Positions 48,906-59,278 of a stretch of DNA of 59,928 nt are shown in pieces; position 1 is the first letter of the stretch, and each line of letters starts with the position of its first letter. The translations under genes and the position numbers were made by a program. This DNA comes from an uncultured Dorea sp. (GTDB lineage Bacteria; Bacillota; Clostridia; Lachnospirales; Lachnospiraceae): the NCBI RefSeq assembly GCF_934294775.1, contig NZ_CAKRAH010000015.1:1-59928 (forward strand), in the 5' to 3' direction. The notes beneath the pieces are model-generated. The model was not told the DNA's origin, did no database searches, and saw only the letters and a list, made by a program, of their open reading frames with translations.

Positions 48906-50255
48906 TTAATCTACAAGTGCCGACAGTTTTTTGTCTAAAGCAATCATAATAATTGCTGCAACAAATGATACAACCGCAACTCCGATACATGCCACCTTGA
49001 ATTCAATCTTTCCGCCAAACAGCAGTCCATATACCGGACCATAGCTCTTAGCTGCAATGAATGTCGCAAATCCCCATACCGACATCATGACAGCCAGATA
49101 ACGGCTCGGTGAATATTTACTGATAAATGAATGCCCCAGTGGTGAGAAGAACATCTCTCCCATTGTCAGAAGGAAGGCAAATACGATCAGCCATAACACA
49201 CTTGCCTTTTCCCCACCACGCATGATATCAATTGCTGCGTAGAAGAGATATCCGACACCGATGATCGCGATTCCAAGTCCGGTCTTTCTGAACAGACTCA
49301 TATCCCCCTGCGGTCTTGCAGCAAGTTTCTTCCAAAGTGCTGCCGTCACAGGTCCTAAGATAACGCAGAACATTGAATTGGCTGCATCAAACCATGTAGA
49401 CGGTACCTGATAACCTGCTACTACCCAGTCCATATTCTCTGCCCAGTAGAAATATACCGGCATATATCCCAGATACCAGAAGATCCAGAATACGATAGAG
49501 AATAACGAAGCTACAAAGATTGCACCGATACGTTTCTTCTCGATCGTTGTAAGTGGCTGCTTTGTTCCTGTCTCTTCTTTTTTCTTTGCCTCTGCTGCTT
49601 TTTCTTCTTCTGTCAGAGTCTTCTTGAATGGAAGCTTTCCAAGATCACCTAAGAATCTCCAGCACACAAAGATATACCAGAGCCCTCCGAGAACCATCAT
49701 CAATGCTGCCATCTTAAAGCATGGTGCAAATCCAAGCACACCATCTTTTGCAAATACATCCTTATACAGGATTCCCACCAGGAATGTTCCGACGAATGCA
49801 CCCACATTTACCAGTGTATAACGCATCGAAAATGCCGGATCCATCTGTGATTTGTCCGTGATAACACGTCCAATGATCGCACCATTTTTAAATAATGCAA
49901 GTCCCAGACTTACCAGGAAGATCATCGCATATACTCCGACGGAACTCTTTGCAATTCCTCCGGTGAAATATCCTGCCGCAGCAATAAACATACCAACCGG
50001 TGTCGTATATCTCGCACCGATATACTTATCTACGATCACTGCCCCAAACAGTGGAAGCAGATAAGAAAATGCGGTCAGGTTTGACTGCATGTTGGCAGCC
50101 ACTGTATCCGAAAGTCCGAGTCCTCCGGTTGCAACCGAAGCAGTTACAAAAATCAAAATCAGCGAACGTCCCAGATAATATGCCAGACGTTCAAAAATCT
50201 CTGTACAGGCACATACCCAGAACGCTGCCGGGAAGCCTTTCTTTTTTGTCTCCAT
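48906..50255 (-). CDS. POT family proton-dependent peptide transporter
   Basis: 449 residues, 12-14 helices. The H+-coupling motif ExxER appears in ACTEIFERLAYYLGR (about 17-31), and LVNVGAFVGTFLVGILYKD and GEMFFSPLGHSFISKYSP are POT signatures. It imports di- or tripeptides with protons. It neighbours aminopeptidases (50348, 55170) and peptidase T (57784), forming a peptide-use region. It is intact, in contrast to the sister copy at 52863. Confidence 0.92.
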   Translation of the reverse strand: METKKKGFPAAFWVCACTEIFERLAYYLGRSLILIFVTASVATGGLGLSDTVAANMQSNLTAFSYLLPLFGAVIVDKYIGARYTTPVGMFIAAAGYFTGGIAKSSVGVYAMIFLVSLGLALFKNGAIIGRVITDKSQMDPAFSMRYTLVNVGAFVGTFLVGILYKDVFAKDGVLGFAPCFKMAALMMVLGGLWYIFVCWRFLGDLGKLPFKKTLTEEEKAAEAKKKEETGTKQPLTTIEKKRIGAIFVASLFSIVFWIFWYLGYMPVYFYWAENMDWVVAGYQVPSTWFDAANSMFCVILGPVTAALWKKLAARPQGDMSLFRKTGLGIAIIGVGYLFYAAIDIMRGGEKASVLWLIVFAFLLTMGEMFFSPLGHSFISKYSPSRYLAVMMSVWGFATFIAAKSYGPVYGLLFGGKIEFKVACIGVAVVSFVAAIIMIALDKKLSALVD

Positions 50256-50347
50256 ATTCTTTTCCTCACTTTTTTCTAAATTCAGTCTTTACTTTTTATG
50301 TACTTTTATTTTCTCTTCCTTATTTTGTACATATATCCTTGTCTGTC

Positions 50348-51748
50348 TTATTTTATATCTTTCAAGAATGCTTTATATCCTCTGTAAGCTTCATAAATAT
50401 CAGCCTTACTTGTCACCTCATACGGTGCATGCATAGAAAGTACAGCAACACCGCTGTCAATAACATTCATACCATAATTTGCCATGATATATGCGATGGT
50501 TCCGCCGCCTCCAAGATCGACTCTACCCATCTCCGCAGTCTGGAATCCGACTTCGTTATTGTCTAATACCTGACGCACTTTTGCGATATATTCTGCATTG
50601 GCATCGTTACTGTTATTCTTTCCGCGGCTTCCGGTAAATTTATTAAACACCAGACCTCTTCCAAAGTATGCGGTATTCTTTTTCTCAAATGCATCTGCAT
50701 ACAATGGATCAAATGCTGCACTTACATCAGAAGAAAGCATATAAGAATTTCTCAGAGTTCTTCTGACTTTTAATGGATTGCCATCTTCGGTAAGTGCCAT
50801 CAGTTCTGCCACATAATCTTCAAAGAATCTGGAATGCATACCTGTTGCCCCAACGCTTCCGATCTCTTCTTTATCTACCAGAATACAACAGGTTGTTCTT
50901 TCCGTATTCTCTGTTTCCAGCATTGCAAATAATGAAGTAAAGGCACAGACTCTGTCATCCTGTCCGTATCCGATCACCATACTTCTGTCCAGTCCGCAGT
51001 CTCTTGCCTTTCCTGCCGGCACGATCTCCAGTTCTGCTGAGAGAAAATCTTCCTCTTCCATATCAAGATTCTCTTTCAGGAACTGTACTACGGCTGCCTT
51101 TACCAGCTCTTTTTCTTCTTTCTCTAACTCATCATTGCCTGTAAGCGGCTTTGTTGCAACGAGGATATCCAATCCTTCTCCTTCGACTACCACGCCTGCC
51201 TTCTTCTCAATCTGCTGCTGTGACAGATGGATCAGAAGATCTGAAATCACAAGTACCGGATCATCTTCCTTTTCCCCAATAATAATGTCCTGCACTGTTC
51301 CGTCTTTTTTTGCAATCGTTCCATGGATTGCAAGCGGAATTGTAACCCACTGATATTTCTTGATTCCACCATAGTAATGCGTATCCAGATATGCCATATC
51401 ACTGTCTTCATATAATGGATTCTGCTTTACATCTATTCTTGGTGAATCAATATGTGCTCCAAGGATATTCATACCTTCTTCTAACGGTTTCTTACCGAGC
51501 TGGAACATTACAAACGCTTTCCCCATGCAGTCTGCATATACCTTATCCCCGGCTTTTAAAGTGGTTCCCTCGGAAATACAATCTTCCAGATTCTTATATC
51601 CCCATGTATCTGCCATCTTCTTTCCAAGCTTTACACATTCACGCTCTGTCTTTCCGATATCCAGACACTCTTTGTAGCGGACACTCAGCTCTTCTAATTC
51701 TTTCTGCTGAATTTCTGTGTATTCTTTCCACATATTTTTTCGCTGCAT
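50348..51748 (-). CDS. M18 family aminopeptidase, long form
   Basis: 466 residues. The M18 dinuclear zinc site residues lie in GAHIDSPRIDVK, FDPLYAD and DKEEIGSVGATGMHSRF, and the C-terminal SMHAPYEVTSKADIYEAYR carries the last ligand. It releases N-terminal residues from peptides in the cytosol. The first ATG is chosen because GGAGGAG lies 7 bp upstream. The gene is downstream of a LysR regulator and just upstream of the intact POT gene on the same strand, which suggests co-expression with peptide import. Confidence 0.93.
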   Translation of the reverse strand: MQRKNMWKEYTEIQQKELEELSVRYKECLDIGKTERECVKLGKKMADTWGYKNLEDCISEGTTLKAGDKVYADCMGKAFVMFQLGKKPLEEGMNILGAHIDSPRIDVKQNPLYEDSDMAYLDTHYYGGIKKYQWVTIPLAIHGTIAKKDGTVQDIIIGEKEDDPVLVISDLLIHLSQQQIEKKAGVVVEGEGLDILVATKPLTGNDELEKEEKELVKAAVVQFLKENLDMEEEDFLSAELEIVPAGKARDCGLDRSMVIGYGQDDRVCAFTSLFAMLETENTERTTCCILVDKEEIGSVGATGMHSRFFEDYVAELMALTEDGNPLKVRRTLRNSYMLSSDVSAAFDPLYADAFEKKNTAYFGRGLVFNKFTGSRGKNNSNDANAEYIAKVRQVLDNNEVGFQTAEMGRVDLGGGGTIAYIMANYGMNVIDSGVAVLSMHAPYEVTSKADIYEAYRGYKAFLKDIK

Positions 51749-51907
51749 TTTTTCGCTCCTCCTTTTTCCTTCGCAGTCTTTCTATAAAAATAGTATCTCC
51801 GTTCACAGAATATATCCAACAAAAAAAATGCATGTACTATAAGAAAATCTTATGTTTTTTGCATTATTCTGCCAAATATAAAATGTGTATTTTCCCTTAT
51901 AAAACCA

Positions 51908-51946
51908 CAAAAAATTATCGATCGTTTTTTACAATCGATAATTTTT
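51908..51946. terminator. Bidirectional intrinsic terminator
   Basis: AAAAAATTATCGAT (51908-51921) with ATCGATAATTTTTT (51933-51946), 11-nt loop, ending the LysR transcript on minus at its stop codon. Confidence 0.85.
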
Positions 51947-51948
51947 TC

Positions 51949-52818
51949 TTATGATTTCACTACATTCTTAATTTCTTCCAGAACCTCTTTTACTTTCTTT
52001 TTGTTTCTTTTTTTTCTGTAGAATGCTTTGATCACGCACTCTCCGTCATATCCCGGAAGCATAAGCATATCCCCATCACTATAAGAGAAATACTGACTGT
52101 CTGCCAGTGCATATCCGTCGTTAAATTCTACCTTTAATTTCATGGTATCCACATTGTCAACCAATTCTATTCCTTGTGTAAGCAATTGCGGATCATTCTT
52201 TTGTCCGTTCATCACACTGCATAAATATGACTTTGTTCCATATCTGGTATAACGCTCAAGATCCTTTGCTTTAAACTCCGGCTGCTCATTTATCGATGAT
52301 TCCAGTCCGATATATGCCCCGATCCGGCTGGATAGCAGCGGCTTTTCTCCGATTTCATCCGGCTGCTCCAACTCACTTAGTCCGTATCCGATATAAATAT
52401 CCAATGTATTTTCTCTCAACATCCGGCTGCCTATGTAAGAATCCAGTTTACTGAAGCGGAAGTCTGCTTCGGAATGCTTATCATTAATCATCTTCTGCAT
52501 CTTTGCCCAGAACAATTTGTTGATAGAACTGTCGATTCCGATACGGACCACGCTGCTTTCTTTATAGCTTTCTATCTCATGCAGCATCCGTTCGTGTGTC
52601 TGCACCATCTCTCTGGCATACTCATAGACAATCTCTCCTAATTCCGTCAGGCAGATCTCTCCATTGCCTCTCTCCAACAGCATACCTCCCGCCATCTTTT
52701 CCAGAGACGCGATCTGCTGGCTCACTGCCGTCTGCGTCACATAATTTCTCGCTCCGGCTTTTGTGAAACTCTTTAGTTCCACTACATCTAAAAAATATTT
52801 ATATTTCCAAAGACTCAT
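51949..52818 (-). CDS. LysR family regulator, peptide-region member
   Basis: 289 residues. Winged helix at about 1-60 (LKSFTKAGARNYVTQTAVSQQI) and an effector-binding domain (about 88-270) ending in a lysine-rich tail (YRKKRNKKKVKEVLEEI). Its position between peptide transporter and aminopeptidase genes suggests control of peptide use; the ligand is not known. Confidence 0.9.
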   Translation of the reverse strand: MSLWKYKYFLDVVELKSFTKAGARNYVTQTAVSQQIASLEKMAGGMLLERGNGEICLTELGEIVYEYAREMVQTHERMLHEIESYKESSVVRIGIDSSINKLFWAKMQKMINDKHSEADFRFSKLDSYIGSRMLRENTLDIYIGYGLSELEQPDEIGEKPLLSSRIGAYIGLESSINEQPEFKAKDLERYTRYGTKSYLCSVMNGQKNDPQLLTQGIELVDNVDTMKLKVEFNDGYALADSQYFSYSDGDMLMLPGYDGECVIKAFYRKKRNKKKVKEVLEEIKNVVKS

Positions 52819-52862
52819 TTTGCTTACTTCCTTCCAGTAACTGCTTCAGATGATATATTTTT

Positions 52863-53927
52863 CTATTCTTCTTCGCCCTCTACCAGACTGTTCAACTTCT
52901 TATTGGTTGCAAATAACAATGCTGTAAAGATCAGCATGATTGCAAAGATTCCTACAAATACCGGGAATACATCAAACTTCTCGATAAATGCCTGTACAAA
53001 TGGGCTGAGTTTATTTGCTCCAAATATTGAGATTGCGATAACCCCCATTAAAAGTGACAGGTATTTCTTTGGCGCATACTTACTTACGAATGCATTACGA
53101 AGTGGTGAAAAGCACATCTCACCGATAGTAATAACCGTCGAGAATAATACCGGCCAGAGTACACTTGCTTTTACCGAAGCGTCTGCTCCAACTCCACGTA
53201 GCATTTCACATAATGCCATCACACCGAATGCCAGTCCGACGAACAGGAAGCCCAGTCCAACTTTCTTGAACATATTCATATCTCCCTGTGGACGTGCAGC
53301 AAGTTTCTTCCAGATAGCTGCCATAACTCCACCAAGTGCTACGCACAGAAGACCATTCCATGTCGTCGTGATCCATGACGGTGCGATTGCAAATGATCCA
53401 AGATTCATGTTGATGTAATCTGTCATGTAGATTACAAGTGCCAGATCCTGCTGATAATAGAACAGCCAGAAGATTACGGATAATGCAGATACCAGGATGA
53501 TTGCGAGCACACGATTTCTCTCCAGTTTTGTAAGAGGCTCTTTTGCTCCGCTCTTATCATCACCTTTGTGTGTTTCTCCGATAACTTTACCATTTTCGTC
53601 TGTCAGATATTTGAATGGCTTAATACCCTGTCCCTGTAAGTTCTTCCAGTTCAGTACAAACCACACCATACCGACCAGACACCAGAGTGCAGCTACAAAG
53701 AAGCACTGTCTGAATCCTAATACCTCACCTTTCTTGAAAGCATGCAGATACAGGAAACCTGTCAGAAGTGATCCAATGAACGCTCCAACATTTACATAAG
53801 AATACTGGATAGAAAATGCTGCATCCAGCAGTTCTTTATTCTTATACTGACGTCCGATCAATGCATTTAAGTTACCTTTGAAAAGACCAGTTCCAATTGA
53901 TACCAGGATGATCATTGCTTTCACCAT
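52863..53927 (-). pseudogene. POT peptide transporter lacking its first ~105 residues
   Basis: 354 open codons matching the POT protein at 48906 from its fourth helix on (MIILVSIGTGLFKGNLNALI against MIFLVSLGLALFKNGAIIGR). The first three helices with the ExxER proton motif are gone. Homology-like codons (KATNPG) extend a little upstream before an in-frame TAG, and there is no ribosome site at the ATG. A good promoter still stands about 60 bp upstream (53992-54020), so a deletion removed the 5' third of the gene. The remainder is otherwise undamaged, indicating a recent event. Confidence 0.85.
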
Positions 53928-53991
53928 GCCAGGATTCGTTGCTTTCCATTCTTTCTATGTCATCTGTCGACAATCGTCAATGTTTGTATGT

Positions 53992-54020
53992 AATATATCA
54001 TGTTTTTGTATATTTTTCAA
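53992..54020 (-). promoter_or_regulatory. Retained promoter of the broken POT gene
   Basis: Minus-strand TTGAAA (54015-54020), a 17-bp spacer and TATATT (53992-53997), near consensus. Confidence 0.7.
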
Positions 54021-54159
54021 CGTATTATTTATATTTCCGTGTTTTTTTTGTTATTTATGCACAGATTCTATTATTTACAGCTTTAAAGCGTCATATTTCC
54101 TTTCAATATCTGGTGATACTTCAAATTTCCCCTATATTTATCTTATATTTTTATACAAC

Positions 54160-54202
54160 AAAAAAGAGAAATACCCGCTGCCACACGTTTATTTCTCTTT
54201 TT
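54160..54202. terminator. Intrinsic terminator after the GntR gene
   Basis: AAAAAAGAGAAATA (54160-54173) pairs with TATTTCTCTTTTT (54190-54202) around a 16-nt loop, with T-runs in both directions. Confidence 0.85.
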
Positions 54203-54275
54203 CTTTATCTTCATTACATATGATTTTTAAATTCGTTTTGAAATTTTTTCAGACGCATTCCGGTCTGCTTTTCTT

Positions 54276-54968
54276 CTATGATACCAGAAAATCCAGTGAA
54301 AATTTTGTATCTTTTTCTGTCTTTCCCTGCTCTTTTAGAAGTCTTCGTATTGTCCGCATATAGTGATCCGATAATGCCCGGCAGATATCATCCTTTTTTC
54401 TGCTTTTGCATGCATCCAGCACTTCCTTATGAATCGGATACTGTCTTTCTATAACTGCTTCTTTATCCGATGTCAGGTTGTATCCGGTAACAATATTGCC
54501 ATAATTCAGCCTCTTCCAGGCTTTGTATAAAGTCTGCATTCCGGTCATCTTAATCAGATGACTGTGAAATTCATTGTCATATGAAAACAACTGATCATAA
54601 TGGTCTTCATCCACATTTTTCATCTTCTCCAGAACTATTTCCATCTGATCTATTGTCTCTTGCGGAATATTTCCCTGCAAAAGTCTGACTGCCATAATTT
54701 CATAATTGGCACGCATCAGGTAGATTTCAAAAGATTCTTCCAGTGATATCTCTTTTACTGAACAGCCTGCATTTCTTACGTATTCGACCAGACCTTCATT
54801 CTCAAGTTGTCTTAACGCTTCTCTGATTGGCGCACGACTTGTCTTGAATTCCTTAGCCAGTTCCTGCTCTACTATCTTCTTGCCCGGCTCAAACTCCCTG
54901 CGGATGATCCGTTTTCTGATAATGTCTACAATATTTTCCCGTAATGTTCTATATCCTAATTCTGCCAT
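54276..54968 (-). CDS. GntR family regulator, FadR/FCD type
   Basis: 230 residues. GntR winged helix (about 5-70; KEFKTSRAPIREALRQLENEGL) and an all-helical FCD effector domain (about 80-215; DNEFHSHLIKMTG and a distal HKEVLDA metal-ligand region). FCD domains bind organic acids with a metal. It lies between the broken POT gene and an M18 peptidase, all on minus. Target and ligand are unknown. Confidence 0.9.
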   Translation of the reverse strand: MAELGYRTLRENIVDIIRKRIIRREFEPGKKIVEQELAKEFKTSRAPIREALRQLENEGLVEYVRNAGCSVKEISLEESFEIYLMRANYEIMAVRLLQGNIPQETIDQMEIVLEKMKNVDEDHYDQLFSYDNEFHSHLIKMTGMQTLYKAWKRLNYGNIVTGYNLTSDKEAVIERQYPIHKEVLDACKSRKKDDICRALSDHYMRTIRRLLKEQGKTEKDTKFSLDFLVS

Positions 54969-55169
54969 AATATTAATCCTGTTCCGTCCATTTTATTGCT
55001 TTTTCAGCTTTGAAGCTGTGTATAAATGATGACTCCTTATACCTTACACAACACCGTTTTTATTATAACAGTAGAAATTATTTCTTGTCTATATACCATC
55101 ATTCATTTCTTCTATAAAATATTACGATATATAAAGCACCGAAACATCCTGTATTTCAGGCTTTAACTC

Positions 55170-56489
55170 CTAATCTTCTAACATATAATTTCCATCTGAA
55201 GCAGTTGTAATATGTGATCCATAAAATGTCTTTACAGCTTTTATCATATATTCCGTATCCTTCACACCCGCTGTCTCATAAGCTGAATGCATTGCAAGCT
55301 GCGGAAGTCCGATATCCACAGTATTCATAGACACCTGTGCCATTGCAATATTTCCAAGTGTGCTTCCACCAGCTTCGTCCGAGCGGTTCGCAAAGAACTG
55401 TACCGGAACACCTGCTTTTTCACAGATCATCTTAAATACTGCAACACTCACTGCATCGCTTGTATATTTCTGACCTGCGTGGGATTTTACCACGATTCCG
55501 TCATTCATATATACACAGTTTGTTGCATCCGTCTTCTGCTTATAGTTCGGATGTACCGCATGCGCATTGTCACAGCTTAACATAAAGCTGCCGGCAACCG
55601 CACGGTAATATTCTTCTTCCGTATTTCCAAGCGCCTTATTCGCTCTCCAGAGAACATCGTATAAGAATGTAGAAGCAGCTCCCTGTTTTGTACCTGAACC
55701 AACCTCTTCATTATCAAAACATGCATATACATTAATATTCTTATCATTTTCTGCTTCAAGGAATCCCTTCAGCGATGTAAATGCACACTGCAGGTCATCC
55801 AGTCTCGGGCATCCGATAAATTCTCTGTCACTTCCCCATCTTACTGCTTCCATGCGGTTATATAAGAACAGATCCATACCGTAAATATCTGTCATTTCTA
55901 CTCCAAGTTCTTTTGCAACTAAGGATTTTACCTCTCCTGGTTCTTTGACACTTCCTGACATTACCGGCAACATATCTACCTGTTTATTAATGGCTCTTCC
56001 CTCATTGACCTTACGGTCCATGTGAATCGCAAGGCTTGGAATCATCAGCAAATCCCTGTTGATCTTCACAAGCTTTGTCTCAATTCTGTCCCCGTTTTTT
56101 ACCATAACTCTTCCGGCAAGCGACAGTGGTCTGTCAAACCATGTAGAACAGATCATTCCACCATAGCCTTCTGTATTCAGAACAGTATACTTTTTCGCGA
56201 TCTCTATCTCTGCATTTTCTTTTAACTTAAATGCCGGTGAATCACTGTGGGATGCTGTTACATGAAAGCTATAGTTTTCCAGATCTTTTCCCGCTTTTAA
56301 TGCTATGATACTGGAATTATTTCTCGTAACATAATATTTTTTCCCTGGTTCCAGATTCCATATCTCTGATTCTTTTAATTCCTGGAATCCTTCTTTCTTT
56401 AAGAGCATTTTAATCTCGTCTATTGCATGAAATGCTGTCGGCGCATGCTCTATAAATGTTGTAAGTTCTGATATGATATTTGTCTCCAT
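55170..56489 (-). CDS. M18 family aminopeptidase, short form (DAP/PepC type)
   Basis: 439 residues, close to the aspartyl-aminopeptidase form. Zinc-site motifs are ASHSDSPAFKLK, DNEEVGSGTKQGAAST and MHSAYETAGVKDTEYM. An FIGCPRLDDLQCAFTSLKG segment (about 224-242) is typical. It acts on N-terminal acidic or other residues of peptides; specificity cannot be read out. It is a distant paralogue of the protein at 50348. The ribosome site AAGAGGA precedes the ATG. Confidence 0.93.
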   Translation of the reverse strand: METNIISELTTFIEHAPTAFHAIDEIKMLLKKEGFQELKESEIWNLEPGKKYYVTRNNSSIIALKAGKDLENYSFHVTASHSDSPAFKLKENAEIEIAKKYTVLNTEGYGGMICSTWFDRPLSLAGRVMVKNGDRIETKLVKINRDLLMIPSLAIHMDRKVNEGRAINKQVDMLPVMSGSVKEPGEVKSLVAKELGVEMTDIYGMDLFLYNRMEAVRWGSDREFIGCPRLDDLQCAFTSLKGFLEAENDKNINVYACFDNEEVGSGTKQGAASTFLYDVLWRANKALGNTEEEYYRAVAGSFMLSCDNAHAVHPNYKQKTDATNCVYMNDGIVVKSHAGQKYTSDAVSVAVFKMICEKAGVPVQFFANRSDEAGGSTLGNIAMAQVSMNTVDIGLPQLAMHSAYETAGVKDTEYMIKAVKTFYGSHITTASDGNYMLED

Positions 56490-56560
56490 AACGTTCCTCT
56501 TTGTCTTTTATTTGATCCGTTTTTCTATATTCAGACTCTATCGGCTGTTCTTCTCCGCCT

Positions 56561-57572
56561 TTACTTTGCCTGATTCTTTCGTTCTCTTTCTGCAAGCTTT
56601 GGCATAATAAGTCCGAGTGCGGTCAGAACAACCGGTGTAATTACATTTAATGCAAATGTAAATGGATCCTTATTGTACATACCCATGATACAGCAGATTG
56701 CAGTCACGAACAAGCACCATCCACCAAAGAAATATGCAACCTTCTGGTTTTTCACAAACCGGTATTCGGCCGGTATCCTGTCATATGCTTTTCTAAGTCC
56801 CAGATAAGCTACGAATACCCAGATATAACGCATCGGCATACATACGGAATTCAGTCTTGTAAGCTGCTGTAATACAGCTGCTGCTCCCGGCATGAATGTC
56901 TGGATCAGAATGATTGCTCCTGCAAGAACGACTACCATCAGGATTCCGTTATAATATGCCCCGTATTTGTTCTTCTTACGAAGACCAGATGGGATAAATT
57001 CTTTTGTCTTTTCATTATCCAGTAACATTCTAAGCGGTGCGTCGATACTTAAGATCAGAATCGAAAACTGTCCGATCAGGTTGCACAGCGCATAGATAAT
57101 AAGGAATGTATCTCCCAGATGATAATACTGTCCAAGCTTCTGGAATGCCCAGTAAGCTCCATTTGCCGCATATGCATTGAAGGATTCTTCGCTTGCATTG
57201 ATCACTGCCGGATCGAACATTCTTCCCATTGCAATCGTTCCAAGCATGGCACATACCAGAACCATACCTGCCATTGCAATAATTCCTTTTGGAAATCCAG
57301 TACGTCCATCCTGCATAATAAGCAACCTTCGGACTAATGGTCTCATATACCCAGGAGTTCACGCCACTTCCACTGTTCTTAAATGCCGATCCAAGTTCCC
57401 CAACCATCAATGAATACGGTATAAAATACAGCAAAAACATCAGAAACCAGCTTAAGATTACCTGGATACCATTAAAATAGATAAATCCATTGACTACATT
57501 TCCAAAACTCCACACTGTTGAAAACGCCATAAAGGCAAGTGCCGACCATTTTATCTTCTTATCATCAGACAT
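56561..57572 (-). pseudogene. APC amino-acid permease with internal deletion and frameshift
   Basis: The intact beginning (MSDDKKIKWSALAFMAFSTV to YYAGWTYW) is a YjeM/GadC-like antiporter N-terminus, about 95 residues. At about 57313 the reading continues only in another frame as GFPKGIIAMAGMVLVCAMLG to the C-terminus (NQAK). In full-length relatives about 130 residues (helices 4-6) lie between these points, so both a deletion and a frame change are present. Upstream ORF extension (MNCQ onward) is not part of the gene; AAAGGTAGAGAG before ATG at 57572 is the site. It is non-functional. Confidence 0.85.
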
Positions 57573-57783
57573 ATTCTCTCTACCTTTTCCCTTCTGCCTG
57601 CATGTTCCTGTCCCTGGAGCATGTCTGATAAAGCATTTTTCAGACACACTCTGGCAGTTCATACAGGCCTTTCTGGTGATTTATTCCGGTTATATATATT
57701 CTATTGTTCTAATTGTTTCTTAATATGATGCCCTGATTGCTCTTCGGCAATGCTGCTCCTGCAATCCTTCAACTTTTAATATA

Positions 57784-59001
57784 TTATTTTGTAAATTTCC
57801 CAATAATGTCTTTTACCATGATAACTGCTTTATCCATACCTTCTACCGTAATGTGTTCATACACTCCATGGAATGCATAACCGCCGGTTCCAAGATTCGG
57901 ACAAGGAAGTCCTTTAAAGCTTAATCTTGCGCCGTCTGTTCCGCCGCGGATCGGTGCTACATCCGGTACAATTCCAGCCGCTACTGCTGCTTCTTTTGCA
58001 TATTCGATCAGCTGCATGCATGGTTCGATCTTCTCACGCATGTTGTAATAAGATTCTGCAATCTCAACTTCAACTGTTCTTTCTCCATATTTTTCATTCA
58101 GCGTTTTTGCAATCTCATGCATTTTCTGAGCTCTTTCATGGAACTTGTCTGTGTCAAAATCACGGATAAAATATTTCATCTTTGTTTCTGTGACATTGCC
58201 ATTAAAACTTACCAGATGATAGAAGCCTTCATACCCTTCGGTTGTCTCTGGTCTTTCTGATACAGGAAGCATCTGATGGAATTCTGTTCCGATTGTCTGT
58301 GAATTTACCAGTACGTCTTTGGCGGTTCCTGTATGCACGCTGACACCATGAATCGTGATAAATGCCGTGGATGCATTAAAATTCTCATACTGTATCTCTC
58401 CTTCTGCACTTCCATCCAGCGTATATCCGTAATCTGCTCCAAATCCTTCCACATCAAAATGTTTCGCTCCTCTTGCAATCTCTTCATCCGGCGTAAATCC
58501 GATGCAGAGCTTTCCATGTGGAAGTCCTTCGTTTATAATCTCTTCTACAACTGTCAGGACTTCTGCAATTCCCGCTTTATCATCCGCACCGAGAAGTGTC
58601 GTTCCATCTGTTGTGATCAATGTCCGTCCTTTTAAATCTGCCAGATATGGAAATTCTTCTACTTTTATCGTCTTTCCACTCGTTCCAAGCACTACATCTT
58701 TTCCATCATAATTCTCGATGATCTGTGGATGGATGTTATCTCCTGGTGCATCCGGTGCAGTATCCATATGTGCAATCAGCCCAAGAGCCGGCACATTCTC
58801 GCATCCGGCAGTTGCCGGAACCGTTCCATACACATATCCTTTCTCATCAACCCTGGCATCCTGGATTCCAATCTCTTTCATCTCATCTACCAGGAGTTTT
58901 GCCAGCACAAGTTCACGTTCTGCTGATGGCACCGTTTCACTCGTCTCATCACTGGTGGTCCATACAGACACGTATTTTAAAAATCTTTCGTAAGCCTTCA
59001 T
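57784..59001 (-). CDS. pepT: Peptidase T (tripeptide aminopeptidase)
   Basis: 405 residues, full length. M20B zinc motifs: HMDTAPDAPG (about 79-88), TDGTTLLGADDKAG (about 130-143), the catalytic acid region TPDEEIARGAKHFD, and YAFHGVYEHITVEGM near the C-terminus. It removes the N-terminal residue from tripeptides in the cytosol. Ribosome site CGAGGAAG precedes the ATG. It fits the peptide-use theme of this end of the window. Confidence 0.95.
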   Translation of the reverse strand: MKAYERFLKYVSVWTTSDETSETVPSAERELVLAKLLVDEMKEIGIQDARVDEKGYVYGTVPATAGCENVPALGLIAHMDTAPDAPGDNIHPQIIENYDGKDVVLGTSGKTIKVEEFPYLADLKGRTLITTDGTTLLGADDKAGIAEVLTVVEEIINEGLPHGKLCIGFTPDEEIARGAKHFDVEGFGADYGYTLDGSAEGEIQYENFNASTAFITIHGVSVHTGTAKDVLVNSQTIGTEFHQMLPVSERPETTEGYEGFYHLVSFNGNVTETKMKYFIRDFDTDKFHERAQKMHEIAKTLNEKYGERTVEVEIAESYYNMREKIEPCMQLIEYAKEAAVAAGIVPDVAPIRGGTDGARLSFKGLPCPNLGTGGYAFHGVYEHITVEGMDKAVIMVKDIIGKFTK

Positions 59002-59278
59002 CTTACTTCCTCGCTTTCTCTTCTTATGTCCTTTCCCAAATCTGCCACAAAAGTAAATGTGGAAAGATTCACGAAATACATTTATTCATATCCTTATTGT
59101 AAAGCATTCTTTTCCAAATATATATTGGCGAATGTCGACAATATAATGTTCTTAATTTTGTTATATTTTTTCTTTGATTTGTGTTAAAATTCTTCTAGAG
59201 TATTTTTCAGAGGCGCTTTGAAGTGTAACTGAAAATACGCTTAGATACTGTAAAATTTTTAAAGTGAGGTATATACAT

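Larger units (their letters stand above)
53928..54275. other. Region upstream of the truncated POT gene
   Basis: 348 bp, A/T-rich, without a gene. It contains the retained promoter (53992-54020), a terminator for the GntR gene (54160-54202) and the deletion junction near 53945-53955. Nothing else is seen. Confidence 0.6.

Noticed and set aside
57573..57662. Extra 30 N-terminal residues of the APC permease (MNCQ onward)
   Set aside because: Upstream frame is open by chance; the ribosome site and homologous start are at 57572.
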